A stretch of DNA of 64,000 bases from Hellea sp965224755 (GCA_965224755.1 OZ245061.1:2356001-2420000); one strand, 5' to 3'. Numbered from the stretch's first letter, positions 26,534 to 35,219 are shown. A program made the numbers and translations. Notes: generated by a model from the letters alone, not told the origin.

Positions 26534-27307
26534 CTAATACTCCGCGCCCACAGCATGTAAAAACGCGCCGTTCTTTCTTAGCCATGCTTTCGCCCGTTTC
26601 ACATCGTCATTAATGCTCCCGCAGACCGCCCAAAACGCGGCGCTGTGATTATCTTCGACCATATGGGCGCATTCATGGGCGGCGACGTAGTCGAGCACGA
26701 ATGGCGGGGCGGAGATTAAGCGCCAGCTATAACTGATATGGCCTTCGCCTTTCCGCGTGATGCAAGAGCCCCATCTGGAGCTAGTATCGCGGACGGAGAT
26801 TTTGCCGATACGCTTGCCGAGCTTATCAGCGTAGAAATGGCTGGCGGCTTCAAGCTCTTCTCGCGCTTCGCGGATAAGGAACCGCCGCACACGGCCAGCA
26901 AAACTCTCGGCGTCTGGCGAGGGCACATGCATCACTCGTCGCTCATGGTTGATCTTGGGGCGGCCCCGGCCCGGCGGGCTGACAAGTTCATATAATTCGC
27001 CGCGCACCAGCACATGGCCGCCCGGCATGAAGGGCTGGGGCGGCGGCAGGCTTTCAAGCTGCACTTCAATCCAGTCTTGCTGGTCACGGGCAAATTTTTT
27101 GGCTTTGTTAAAAGCGCGAATCCCCGGCACGACAACGCTGACTTCGCGGTCAGCCATATTGACTTTCAGCGATATCCGCCGTGCGCGCTCGGACAGCCGG
27201 TAAACAATACGCGGATCATCGACGTCGCGATGCGGGAAAAGCGCTTTAGCCTCTGGCGCAGGCGTGCTAGAGGACTTGCGTGCCAAATTTGAAAGGAAAC
27301 CACCCAT
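26534..27307 (-). CDS. YgjP-like M48-family metallopeptidase domain protein (DUF45)
   Basis: 257 residues. The zinc-binding motif HExxH is HECAHMVE near the C-terminus, with a downstream His in DNHSAAFW; WGSCITRKGEGHISYSWRL before it is the family's typical lead-in. The ATG at 27307 was chosen as the first start not inside the divergent lipoprotein gene; the two starts share the sequence CATG. No ribosome site is evident. Substrate is unknown; some members act on nucleotides, others are only structurally like proteases. Confidence 0.88.
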   Translation of the reverse strand: MGGFLSNLARKSSSTPAPEAKALFPHRDVDDPRIVYRLSERARRISLKVNMADREVSVVVPGIRAFNKAKKFARDQQDWIEVQLESLPPPQPFMPGGHVLVRGELYELVSPPGRGRPKINHERRVMHVPSPDAESFAGRVRRFLIREAREELEAASHFYADKLGKRIGKISVRDTSSRWGSCITRKGEGHISYSWRLISAPPFVLDYVAAHECAHMVEDNHSAAFWAVCGSINDDVKRAKAWLRKNGAFLHAVGAEY

Positions 27308-28910
27308 GACTTTGCTTCGTACGACCTCGACTGCGTTGATTCTCTGTTTCCCCCTAGTGATGGGGGCCTGCAGCCCAAAGGACAAGGGGGCGTCTGCGCA
27401 AAAATCTGCACCTGCCGCAGTGCTGAGCCTGAAAGGCCCGTCAGATAAAGTCTTTGCCCGCCATTTTGACGTGCCAAAACGTAAAGTCTCGGAATCCGAA
27501 GCCAAAGAAGCTTTGGGCGAGTTAAAACTACTGGAAAAATCCGGTACAGAGTTAAGCTGGGCCAAGTCATCGGGGAAAAACGGCAATTATGTCTATAAAA
27601 GCCTGACCACGACTTCCGATGAGGGCGAATTGACGGTAGACCGCGCCGAGCTTTTTGGCGTGCATATGGAAGATGATGTCGCCACATTTGATCGCGCTGA
27701 TTTCTCCGGCATCAAGATTTACGACGAAAAGGACGACGTCACGATCACGATAGATAGCCTCTCTGTCGCCCGCCCGACCCCGGATATGGCCAAGGCGGTT
27801 ATGGAATCGCTCAAACATGCCAAAGATATGGATGATTTGGAAATCCATGCCAAAGACATCGATCTCGGCTTTGGCGCGATTGCAGTTAACGGCGTGAAAA
27901 TCGTGTCTGATGAAGCCAATATCACAACCGGGCAATTTATCTGGGGTGAGGACGAAGAAACAGGCCTATCCGATTTCCGGCTCGCCGATGTTAATTTCCA
28001 TATTCAGGAAAAAGAAGATGATGACCCTATCACAGGGTCGCTCGGCGAGCTTTCCGCCGCTGGACTTAAAACAAATATGTTCAAAGGGCTGACACAGGAT
28101 GAACGAAATCCGGGCAAGCTTATTGGCGGCTTTAACCCGCTGGCCCAAACTTACGACACGATCAAAATGGACGATCTGGACATTGATAGCCGCGTCGTCT
28201 CAATCCGTTCCAAAGGCTTCGCCGGCAAGGCTACCGAGAAAAACGGCGTGACCACCATGCGTTCAGTCGGGCAGCCTTTCATCATCAAACTTAAAGAAGA
28301 ACCCAAAGACCGCGAGGCCAAACGCGCTTATGATATGATCAAATCTCTCGATTTTGATGAGATTGTCCTGCAAACGAGCCAGACCACTGTACTAGACAGT
28401 CATAAAGACACGATCTCTGTGAAAGACGGGCGGCTTTCAATGAAGGACGGTTTTGCGCTGGATTATAATTACAGCGCCTCAGGCCTAAAAGCGATGACGG
28501 ATCAAATCGCGCAGATAGACCGGGCGGGCCGAAAGTCACGGCGCGGTAAAGCGGAGATAGACGCCGCCATGAGCGATCTGAAACTCAGCGGATTTCAAAT
28601 GCGGTTGGAGGATAAATCCATTGTCGAGCGCGGCCTCAAACTCGCGGCTGAGTTTCGCGGCGCCTCGCCCAGCCAAGTCAGAAAAGAAATCAAGGTTGCT
28701 CTGGCGCTTGCGCCTTTCGCAGCCGGGTCTGATCTTGAACGCGACATGATCGGCGAAGCCGGTAAAGCCTTTGGTAAATTTATCGATGATGGCGGCACGC
28801 TCTCCATTGTGCTTGACCCCAAAACGCCGATTTCGGCAAGTGAGCTCTCCAATCTCAAACGCAGTGACATAACAATGGAAGAGCTCGGTTTCTCGGCGCG
28901 GGTGGAATAG
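27306..28910 (+). CDS. Putative lipoprotein of unknown function
   Basis: 534 residues. A lipoprotein signal with VMGAC (Cys20) follows MTLLRTT, and AAAGGAA precedes the ATG by 7 bases. The body is a long run of alternating beta-type and Lys/Asp-rich segments with repeats of the idea D-x-x-x-x-K/G but no recognised domain. It is probably attached to the periplasmic face of the inner or outer membrane. It is followed within 5 bases by a TMEM175-like channel and then a GST gene, perhaps one transcript. Confidence 0.7.
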   Translation: MTLLRTTSTALILCFPLVMGACSPKDKGASAQKSAPAAVLSLKGPSDKVFARHFDVPKRKVSESEAKEALGELKLLEKSGTELSWAKSSGKNGNYVYKSLTTTSDEGELTVDRAELFGVHMEDDVATFDRADFSGIKIYDEKDDVTITIDSLSVARPTPDMAKAVMESLKHAKDMDDLEIHAKDIDLGFGAIAVNGVKIVSDEANITTGQFIWGEDEETGLSDFRLADVNFHIQEKEDDDPITGSLGELSAAGLKTNMFKGLTQDERNPGKLIGGFNPLAQTYDTIKMDDLDIDSRVVSIRSKGFAGKATEKNGVTTMRSVGQPFIIKLKEEPKDREAKRAYDMIKSLDFDEIVLQTSQTTVLDSHKDTISVKDGRLSMKDGFALDYNYSASGLKAMTDQIAQIDRAGRKSRRGKAEIDAAMSDLKLSGFQMRLEDKSIVERGLKLAAEFRGASPSQVRKEIKVALALAPFAAGSDLERDMIGEAGKAFGKFIDDGGTLSIVLDPKTPISASELSNLKRSDITMEELGFSARVE

Positions 28911-28915
28911 CCCAT

Positions 28916-29632
28916 ATGCTGCGCGGGGAAATCGCTAAGGGTTTAGACCACGACCCCAATTTCCGCTGGCGCGGCCAGGCGGTTACGCGAATAGAAAACC
29001 TGTCCGATATTGTCTTCGCGCTGGCCTTGGGCATGTTGATCTCGGCCGCTTTTGTGCCGCAAACCTTCGATGATCTCAGCCGTTACCTCGTTTCGATTAT
29101 TCCGGCTACAGCCGCCTTTGCTGTATTGCTCGGCATTTGGCACGCGCATTTTACCTTTTTCAGGCGCTACGGCGTCGCCGATAAGAAAATCATTTTTTTA
29201 AATGCTATCCTGCTTTTCGTTGTGCTCTATCTCGCTTATCCGCTGCGCTTCGCCTTGGATAGTTTCTTCGCCTTTATCATGGCTATAATGGGCGATTATG
29301 AGCGTAGTCAAACTATGGAAATGACCTTTGATCGCTCCGGTAATATTTTAGGGTTTTTCGGCCTCGGCTTTATGATCATCCACCTTCTTTATGCCTTTAT
29401 GTACCAGCACGTCATCAAAAAGCATAAGCTGCTTGAACTGACGGACTCGGAAATGGCGATCACGCATAGATCGCTTTATTATCATGGCGGCGTAGCTTTA
29501 CTCTCTGCCACAATGGGGGCCTTAGCTTATTTCACGCCGATGAATGGATTTGCCGGATTTATATTGGCCTTTACGGGGTTGGTAGCCGTCCTCGGAAACC
29601 GCAAATACCCGATGCCGGAAACAAATGATTAG
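28916..29632 (+). CDS. TMEM175-like (DUF1211) potassium channel-type membrane protein
   Basis: 238 residues with about six transmembrane segments. The first helix carries RIENLSDIVFALALG, matching the family's RxxxFSD motif except that Leu replaces the usual Phe. The next conserved block, WHAHFTFFRRY, is also present. Bacterial members conduct K+ as tetramers. The start at 28916 lies 6 bases after the preceding stop and lacks a strong ribosome site. The Phe-to-Leu change may alter gating or selectivity. Confidence 0.75.
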   Translation: MLRGEIAKGLDHDPNFRWRGQAVTRIENLSDIVFALALGMLISAAFVPQTFDDLSRYLVSIIPATAAFAVLLGIWHAHFTFFRRYGVADKKIIFLNAILLFVVLYLAYPLRFALDSFFAFIMAIMGDYERSQTMEMTFDRSGNILGFFGLGFMIIHLLYAFMYQHVIKKHKLLELTDSEMAITHRSLYYHGGVALLSATMGALAYFTPMNGFAGFILAFTGLVAVLGNRKYPMPETND

Positions 29633-29641
29633 GAGGCTCTT

Positions 29642-30532
29642 ATGGCCAAGACCAAAGACTATATCCCGCCTAAGGTTTGGACATGGGACAAGGAGAGCGG
29701 CGGAAAATTTGCCAATATCAACCGCCCCGTCGCAGGGCCGACCCATGATAAAGAACTGCCTGTTGGCAAGCATCCGTTTCAGCTTTATTCGCTCGGCACG
29801 CCTAACGGCGTTAAGGTCACCATTATGTTCGAAGAACTGCTCGCGGCGGGGCATAAAGCGGCCGAATATGATGCCTGGATTATTGATATTCAGGAAGGCC
29901 ACCAATTTGGCAGCGGCTTTGTTGAGGTCAATCCCAATTCCAAAATCCCGGCGCTCATGGATTATAGCGGGGTGGACCGCAGCGGCAAAACTCCGCAGCG
30001 CATTTTCGAATCCGGCGCGATGCTGCTTTATCTCGCCGAAAAATTCAAAGCCTTCCTGCCTACCGACCCTGCCGCCCGCACAGAATGCCTGTCATGGCTG
30101 TTCTGGCAGATGGGCAGCGCGCCTTATCTCGGCGGCGGCTTTGGCCATTTCTATGCCTATGCCCCATTTAAAATCGAATATTGTATCGACCGTTTTGCCA
30201 TGGAGGTTAAACGCCAACTCGACGTGCTCGACCGTCACCTTGCGAATAACTGCTATATGGCCGGCGATGATTACACCATTGCCGATATGGCGATCTGGCC
30301 GTGGTACGGCGCGCTTGTCGCTAACAAAGTCTATGAGGCGGCAGAATTCCTCGATACGAAGTCTTATAAGCACATGAACCGCTGGACAGAAGAAATTGGC
30401 AAGCGCCCCGCAGTGAAACGCGGAGTCATAGTCAACCGCGCTTGGGGAAATCCTGAAGGGCAGCTCCTAGAACGCCACGACGCGAATGATTTCAAGACCA
30501 AGACGCAGGATAAAGTGGCACCCGAAGCGTAA
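29642..30532 (+). CDS. yghU: Glutathione S-transferase family protein (YghU-type)
   Basis: 296 residues. The N-terminal extension and the segment LYSLGTPNGVKVTIMFEEL, followed by NPNSKIPAL and ESGAMLLYLAEKF, match the nu-class YghU disulfide-bond oxidoreductases, which bind two glutathiones and lack an essential Cys. The C-terminal all-helical domain contains DDYTIADMAIWPWYG. A good GGAGG precedes the ATG. It may detoxify peroxides or reduce disulfides in the cytoplasm. Confidence 0.92.
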   Translation: MAKTKDYIPPKVWTWDKESGGKFANINRPVAGPTHDKELPVGKHPFQLYSLGTPNGVKVTIMFEELLAAGHKAAEYDAWIIDIQEGHQFGSGFVEVNPNSKIPALMDYSGVDRSGKTPQRIFESGAMLLYLAEKFKAFLPTDPAARTECLSWLFWQMGSAPYLGGGFGHFYAYAPFKIEYCIDRFAMEVKRQLDVLDRHLANNCYMAGDDYTIADMAIWPWYGALVANKVYEAAEFLDTKSYKHMNRWTEEIGKRPAVKRGVIVNRAWGNPEGQLLERHDANDFKTKTQDKVAPEA

Positions 30533-30543
30533 TTCGGCACATT

Positions 30544-30885
30544 TTAATTGTCTAAATAAGCCTGCAAATCATCAGGAATGGCCATTGGTTTTAGCGCCGA
30601 GACATTGGAGCCTCCGGTATTCCCAAGCGGAACCCAGCCAAATAAACTCGCCGGAAAGACGGCTAAAGTTCGGATGATTTGCCCGATAATCTCTCGGCCA
30701 TCCCGCCGCAAAACACCTATCTTAAGCATCCACAGATGTGTTCGCAGATGGGTTTTGAAATTAAGCTGCCCTAAAATATGCGCGCGCTCCAGATGATGAA
30801 ATGCAACATTCAAGTTTTTTACGGCATAAGCAGCAAGCATTGCCGTCATTTCAGCATTGAAAGCATTTGCAAGTTTCGGCGTCAT
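30544..30885 (-). CDS. DUF3703 family protein
   Basis: 113 residues from the ATG at 30885, where the family normally begins (MTPKLANAFNAEM). The core is HHLERAHILGQ, then THLRTHLWMLKIG and WVPLGNTGGSNVSA, which I recognise as the DUF3703 signature. The frame is open upstream to 31008, but those residues look non-coding. A CCCC-AATTA-GGGG hairpin (30888-30900 region) sits right before the start. Function unknown; it is divergent from etfB. Confidence 0.8.
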   Translation of the reverse strand: MTPKLANAFNAEMTAMLAAYAVKNLNVAFHHLERAHILGQLNFKTHLRTHLWMLKIGVLRRDGREIIGQIIRTLAVFPASLFGWVPLGNTGGSNVSALKPMAIPDDLQAYLDN

Positions 30886-31080
30886 AGCCCCAATTAGGGG
30901 AAGCTTAGCGGTGAGGTCAATAAATATTACCGATGTCACCTTTACGGGGCCCCTTCGCGGAGAAAGACATCCGGTGCGTAATAAGGATATAATATTCTTT
31001 AAGGCCATCCTTGTTTTCTGCGCTTATTCGGGTCATATAAAATCCCTAGATTATATCCTCCCTAAAATTCGGAGCCTGAA

Positions 31081-31830
31081 ATGAAAGTCCTTGTCCCTGT
31101 CAAGCGCGTGCTTGATTACAACGTGAAGGCCCGTGTCAAATCCGACCAGTCCGGCGTTGATCTCTCTAATGTCAAAATGAGCATGAACCCGTTTGACGAG
31201 ATTTCCGTCGAGCAGGCCGTGCGTATGCAGGAAGCCGGAACCGCCACCGAAACCATCGTCGTCTCTATCGGCCCGGCCAAAGCGCAAGAAACCATCCGAA
31301 CGGCGCTTGCCATGGGTATTGACCGCGGCGTGCATGTGCAAACCGATGAAGATTTGGAACCCCTCGCCGTGGCTAAAATCCTTAAAGCCATTTGCGACGC
31401 CGAAGAGCCCCAGCTTGTGATTTTGGGCAAACAGGCAATTGATAATGATTACGGCGCGACCGGCTCTATGCTTGCCGCCCTGCTCGGCTGGCCGCAAGGC
31501 ACTTTCGCCAATGCCATCGAGACAGACGGCGCGGGCCTGAAAATCGTGCGCGAAGTTGACGGCGGATTACAAACCGTGAAAACCGAGTTACCCGCTGTGG
31601 TAACAACGGATCTACGCCTCAACGAACCGCGCTATGCGAGCCTGCCCAATATCATGAAGGCGAAGAGAAAAGAAATTCAGGCCAAGACCCCTGGTGATTA
31701 CGGCGTCGATACGGCCCCGCGCCTCAAGACGCTAAAAGTGACCGAGCCCGCCGCGCGCAAGGCCGGTATTAAAGTCGCCGACGCCGCCGAACTCGTCGAT
31801 AAACTCAAAAACGAAGCGGGAGTGATCTAA
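31081..31830 (+). CDS. etfB: Electron transfer flavoprotein subunit beta
   Basis: 249 residues beginning MKVLVPVKRVLDYNVKARV, the standard EtfB N-terminus, with the AMP-binding fold and the segment LGKQAIDNDYGATGSMLAALLGWPQ near 115. With EtfA it accepts electrons from acyl-CoA and other dehydrogenases and passes them to ETF-quinone oxidoreductase. A GGAG lies before the ATG. Its stop shares one base with the etfA start (TAATG). Confidence 0.95.
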   Translation: MKVLVPVKRVLDYNVKARVKSDQSGVDLSNVKMSMNPFDEISVEQAVRMQEAGTATETIVVSIGPAKAQETIRTALAMGIDRGVHVQTDEDLEPLAVAKILKAICDAEEPQLVILGKQAIDNDYGATGSMLAALLGWPQGTFANAIETDGAGLKIVREVDGGLQTVKTELPAVVTTDLRLNEPRYASLPNIMKAKRKEIQAKTPGDYGVDTAPRLKTLKVTEPAARKAGIKVADAAELVDKLKNEAGVI

Positions 31831-32771
31831 TGGCTATTCTTGTTGTTGCAGAACACGATAATGAAAACCTCAAAGACGCGACGCATAAAACCGTCACAGC
31901 CGCCATCGCTATGGGCGGAGATGTCGATGTGTTGGTCGCTGGCAAGGGCGTCAAAGATGTGTCGGCGCAGGCCGCGAAAATCGCAGGCGTTCGCAAAGTA
32001 TTGGCCTGCGATCATGTCAGCCTGACCCGCCAACTTGCCGAATCTATGGAAGAGGTTCTGGTTCCGCTCATGGCTAGCTATGACGCCGTGCTCGCGCCCG
32101 ATACAACGACGCATAAAAACTATATGCCGCGCGTCGCTGCCAAACTCGACGTACAGCAAATCAGCTCCATTACAGGCGTTGAAAGCGCGGACACATTTGT
32201 GCGCCCGATCTATGCAGGTAACGCCATGGCAACCGTGCAAAGCACAGATGCTAAAAAATGCATCACCGTGCGCACCACCGCTTTTGCTCCTGCGGGCGAT
32301 GGCGGCTCGGCCTCGGTCGAAACCATTGCCGATCCCAAAGGCCCGTTCAAAGCCGAATATGTCGGCGAGGAATTGTCCAAATCCGACCGCCCGGAACTAA
32401 CTGCCGCTAAGGTCGTGATCTCCGGCGGACGCGGCATGGGCAGCGGCGAGAATTTCAAACTCATCGAAGGCATTGCCGATAAATTAGGCGCGGCCATGGG
32501 CGCCTCGCGCGCCGCTGTCGATGCCGGCTTTGTGCCCAATGACTGGCAAGTCGGCCAAACAGGTAAAGCCGTCGCGCCCGATCTCTATATCGCCGTCGGC
32601 ATCTCCGGCGCGATCCAGCATTTGGCCGGTATGAAAGACAGCAAAGTCATCGTCGCCATAAATAAAGACGAAGACGCGCCGATTTTCCAAGTCGCAGATT
32701 ACGGGCTGGTCGCAGATTTATTCAAGGCGCTACCGGAGTTTGAAGCTGAACTTGAGAAGGCTGGGTATTAG
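31830..32771 (+). CDS. etfA: Electron transfer flavoprotein subunit alpha
   Basis: 313 residues, full length. The C-terminal FAD-binding domain has the RGMGSGENF motif, VGQTGKAVAPDLYIAVGISGAIQHLAGM and INKDEDAPIFQVADYG, all standard EtfA. It carries the FAD that shuttles electrons. Coupled to etfB. A probable terminator follows at 32792. Confidence 0.95.
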   Translation: MAILVVAEHDNENLKDATHKTVTAAIAMGGDVDVLVAGKGVKDVSAQAAKIAGVRKVLACDHVSLTRQLAESMEEVLVPLMASYDAVLAPDTTTHKNYMPRVAAKLDVQQISSITGVESADTFVRPIYAGNAMATVQSTDAKKCITVRTTAFAPAGDGGSASVETIADPKGPFKAEYVGEELSKSDRPELTAAKVVISGGRGMGSGENFKLIEGIADKLGAAMGASRAAVDAGFVPNDWQVGQTGKAVAPDLYIAVGISGAIQHLAGMKDSKVIVAINKDEDAPIFQVADYGLVADLFKALPEFEAELEKAGY

Positions 32772-32791
32772 GTTGCGTTGGGATAAAATAA

Positions 32792-32821
32792 GAAAACCCA
32801 ATTGAATTGGCTGTTTTTTTT
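32792..32821 (+). terminator. Rho-independent terminator behind etfBA
   Basis: GAAAACCCAATTGAATTGGC and a run of T form an imperfect stem (CCAAT/ATTGG, with flanking A/T pairing) ending in eight T. It lies 21 bases beyond the etfA stop. Confidence 0.65.
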
Positions 32822-32886
32822 GAGCGCAAACTCCCGCACTCGTTTTTTGTTCCCGATGAAAACGGGAAATAAGTTGTATTCAAGTC

Positions 32887-33348
32887 CTATTCGTTTGTGA
32901 GAACATAATTTCCTGAGGGCAACTGCTTAATTGTCAAGTTTGCTGCGCCTAGAGCACTTTGATCAATCATTATATCTTTAAGCCCTACAGTGGTGGTTTC
33001 GGAGTTAGTTACGTTTTGAGGCACGATCATATATTCGATTCCTTCATGTCCTGACACGCTAGGACGTCTCACTAGAATTCTTTGTGTAAGGTCAGTCATA
33101 CCCCTCCAGCCTAAACCCTCAGATTTGCCCTCTTCAAATCCGATAGTATGCCCGATAGTATGCCCGCCCTCATACGCTCTTTTGTAAACTTGGCATAGTT
33201 TCTTATTTTGATCGTTTAAAGTTTCTTCACTCAAGCCTTTCATGCAACTACTATATTCTTTTTTTACTTTCTCAGAATCTACGTCTTCTGCGTAAGCAGT
33301 CATAACACTTGAAAGACTTACAAATATTAGCGGCATCAAATACTTCAT
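32887..33348 (-). CDS. Small secreted protein of unknown function
   Basis: 153 residues with an N-terminal signal peptide ending near AYA (residue 20), two Cys (in SSCMKG and KLCQVY) and a duplicated GHTIG motif. No known family. It is the last gene of a three-gene minus-strand set and starts 2 bases after the stop of the next gene, so cotranscription is likely. AT-rich relative to surrounding housekeeping genes. Confidence 0.6.
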   Translation of the reverse strand: MKYLMPLIFVSLSSVMTAYAEDVDSEKVKKEYSSCMKGLSEETLNDQNKKLCQVYKRAYEGGHTIGHTIGFEEGKSEGLGWRGMTDLTQRILVRRPSVSGHEGIEYMIVPQNVTNSETTTVGLKDIMIDQSALGAANLTIKQLPSGNYVLTNE

Positions 33349-33350
33349 GT

Positions 33351-33773
33351 TTAGTCCTCTTTTACAATATCTTTGAGAAATTCCTCCACCGTATCGTCAT
33401 TACCGTCTACCGTAGTATCGACCTGCGGTGCAGATAGGTTTGAGGGTTGCGATGCAGACGCCGAAATAGTCGCCGCAGGGTTAAAATAAAGAGGCGCATC
33501 TACACTCTCTATTTTATTAAACACGCTGGATATCATTGTGACAGAAATAGTCAAAGCCCCTAGCATGGCCAATGTAACGCCGGGGTAAGTCGTGGCCAGT
33601 TCCAACGTCCCCTTGCGATTTTGATCACTTTGTACATCCAGTTTAAATGTACCTTGGGTCGCTTCGCGAATTCGCGCAAGAATCAAGGCTCCACCCATGA
33701 CCATCAATCCCATACCCGCGAGAAGAGAGGCCGCTTGTAGGTATAAACGGGAGGCAATCAAAGACCGGAGCAA
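33351..33773 (-). CDS. Small two-helix membrane protein of unknown function
   Basis: 140 residues. Two hydrophobic segments (near 15-34 and 65-83) leave a Lys/Arg/Asp-containing loop between them; the C-terminal ~50 residues are Ser/Pro/Asp-rich and end in acidic residues (VEEFLKDIVKED). No family recognised. It lies between two other small envelope genes on the same strand. Confidence 0.6.
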   Translation of the reverse strand: MLRSLIASRLYLQAASLLAGMGLMVMGGALILARIREATQGTFKLDVQSDQNRKGTLELATTYPGVTLAMLGALTISVTMISSVFNKIESVDAPLYFNPAATISASASQPSNLSAPQVDTTVDGNDDTVEEFLKDIVKED

Positions 33774-33788
33774 GCCAGAACGCCCGGA

Positions 33789-34091
33789 TTAGAAGTCATG
33801 TTCCAATGCAACTGACATGGCTGTTTCAGGCGAGACATCTGCATGTTGCAGAAGCTTTTGACTAATTATTTGACCAAACCCCGGCGCGTCAGCAATTGCG
33901 TTTAGGCCATTCAACAGATGATGGAGTTGCCATGTGAGAAAGCCCGCAATGATCGCAAATGCGAAGGTGATACCGATAGCTGTACGATTGACAAGATTCC
34001 AAGTTCCCCGATCCAATTGTGGCTTTTCTGCCGCTGGTTTAATAGAGGGCTTCGGGTCAGTTTTTCGTTTTTTAATGTCTTTATCAGCCAT
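33789..34091 (-). CDS. Small single-helix membrane protein of unknown function
   Basis: 100 residues starting MADKDIKKRKTDPK: a strongly basic cytoplasmic N-terminus, one membrane helix near residue 37-56 (IGITFAFAIIAGFLTWQL) and a short periplasmic tail. The ATG at 34091 is preferred over the in-frame ATG at 34124 because AGGGA lies 3 bases upstream. First gene of the three-gene set. No family recognised. Confidence 0.55.
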   Translation of the reverse strand: MADKDIKKRKTDPKPSIKPAAEKPQLDRGTWNLVNRTAIGITFAFAIIAGFLTWQLHHLLNGLNAIADAPGFGQIISQKLLQHADVSPETAMSVALEHDF

Positions 34092-34222
34092 GCGTCCCTG
34101 CCTAACATTCCATTCGCATAACACACGTATTACGATTTGAAAATAGGCATTCTACTTTAAAATAAAATACTTAGTTTTTATCAAAGCTCATACCTCCAAC
34201 ATCATCCATTCTAAGCCAAAAT

Positions 34223-34252
34223 AAAAACCAGGCCAGTTAAGCCGGGTTTTTT
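34223..34252. terminator. Bidirectional intrinsic terminator
   Basis: AACC-A-GGC ... GCC-G-GGTT forms a seven-pair stem with one mismatch and a run of T follows on both strands (TTTTTT rightward, TTTTT leftward). It can end the minus-strand DUF4282 transcript and shield it from the neighbouring set. The 34092-34374 gap otherwise holds the three hairpins at 34279-34367. Confidence 0.6.
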
Positions 34253-34278
34253 ATTGGGTTTCTGTATTTAACGATAGG

Positions 34279-34367
34279 CTTCGGCAAATCGGTTAGGCCG
34301 ATTTCCGAAGAAGGGCGCGAGGGCGATTATCAATCGCCCTAATTTAATCCGCGTTGCGGATTAAATT
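34279..34367. other. Three stacked hairpins behind the AT-hook membrane gene
   Basis: Hairpin 1 (34279-34310): outer CTTCGG/CCGAAG enclosing AAATCGG/CCGATTT. Hairpin 2 (34321-34339): GGGCGATT-ATC-AATCGCCC. Hairpin 3 (34341-34367): AATTTAATCCGC-GTT-GCGGATTAAATT, a perfect 12-bp stem. No T-run follows any of them. The third begins eight bases after the minus-strand stop, so the whole set lies in the 3' part of that transcript. Confidence 0.7.
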
Positions 34368-34374
34368 CCCTTAC

Positions 34375-35127
34375 TTACTTTTTCTTCGGCCCTGGCTTGC
34401 CGCGGAGTGTGCCGTCTTTTTTCAGCAAACGGCCCTGGGCGTCGCGCTTCGCCTTAGTGCCGGGTCTTGGGCCGGGTTTGCGCTTGCCTGTTGAGGCGCG
34501 TTTAGCTTTAGGTGTTTTGGCTTTAGCCGTTTTATTTTTTGATCCTTTATTTTTGGATCCGGCGGGGCGGCCACGTTTTTTAGGCGCGCCCGTTAATTTT
34601 GCCGCTGGCTTTTTAGCTGTGCTAGCTTTGGGTTTATTGGTTGAGCCTGCCGGGCGCCCGCGTTTCTTTGGCGTTCTGGCTGATTTGGCTTTCGCCGCGG
34701 CGCTATCGGCTAAATCTTCAGCAGAATCGCGGACGGAGCGCGATGCTGCACTGGCTTTCTCGCCGGCCGTTTTGGTGAGGTCGCGGGCGCGGTGGGCTGC
34801 CGCTTCGGCGGCTTTGCGGGCTTCAACGATGGGATCAATATTAGCGGTTTCGGATTTACCGCCATCAGGCGACAGATTGTCATTAATTCTGAACAGCGCG
34901 ACTGCAAGCTCGCAGGCCAAACGCAGACTCACCAGCGTCAGTAAAATAGAGCCAAAGAAGATAATAAAATCAATAACTGAAGCTAATGGGCCGAGCCTGA
35001 CAGTGCTTAAAGCTGTGCTGATATATTTTAAACCCGCAACGATGAGCGCCAACCAGAAAAAGGCGATAACGAGTTTTTCCTTCATTAATTTATCAAAGGA
35101 AAAAAAGAAATTTATGAGATTAGACAT
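34375..35127 (-). CDS. DUF4282-like membrane protein with AT-hook, histone-like tail
   Basis: 250 residues. The N-terminal ~85 residues contain two membrane segments (near 19-38 and 50-72) and resemble DUF4282. From ~90 on comes an Ala-rich helical linker, then a Lys/Pro/Ala-rich tail with two perfect AT-hook cores (KKRGRPAGS near 153 and 182), GKRKPGPRPG near 220 and a final RGKPGPKKK. AT-hooks bind the minor groove of AT-rich DNA. The layout implies a cytoplasmic DNA-binding tail tethered to the inner membrane, which would be unusual. No conserved partner is adjacent. Confidence 0.8.
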   Translation of the reverse strand: MSNLINFFFSFDKLMKEKLVIAFFWLALIVAGLKYISTALSTVRLGPLASVIDFIIFFGSILLTLVSLRLACELAVALFRINDNLSPDGGKSETANIDPIVEARKAAEAAAHRARDLTKTAGEKASAASRSVRDSAEDLADSAAAKAKSARTPKKRGRPAGSTNKPKASTAKKPAAKLTGAPKKRGRPAGSKNKGSKNKTAKAKTPKAKRASTGKRKPGPRPGTKAKRDAQGRLLKKDGTLRGKPGPKKK

Positions 35128-35219
35128 GAGTGTCGCCTTTATTATTAATTAGCATAGCTATAACCCCGCTTCATCAAGCGTTGCAAGTTATTTAGAGGAT
35201 TGTGATTATTTAAAATTGG

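Noticed and set aside
27308..27586. N-terminal extension of the YgjP-type metallopeptidase
   Set aside because: It lies fully within the divergent lipoprotein gene, and the protein domain starts after 27307.
30886..31008. Upstream extension of the DUF3703 frame
   Set aside because: The family normally begins at MTPKLANAF; the extra residues look non-coding.
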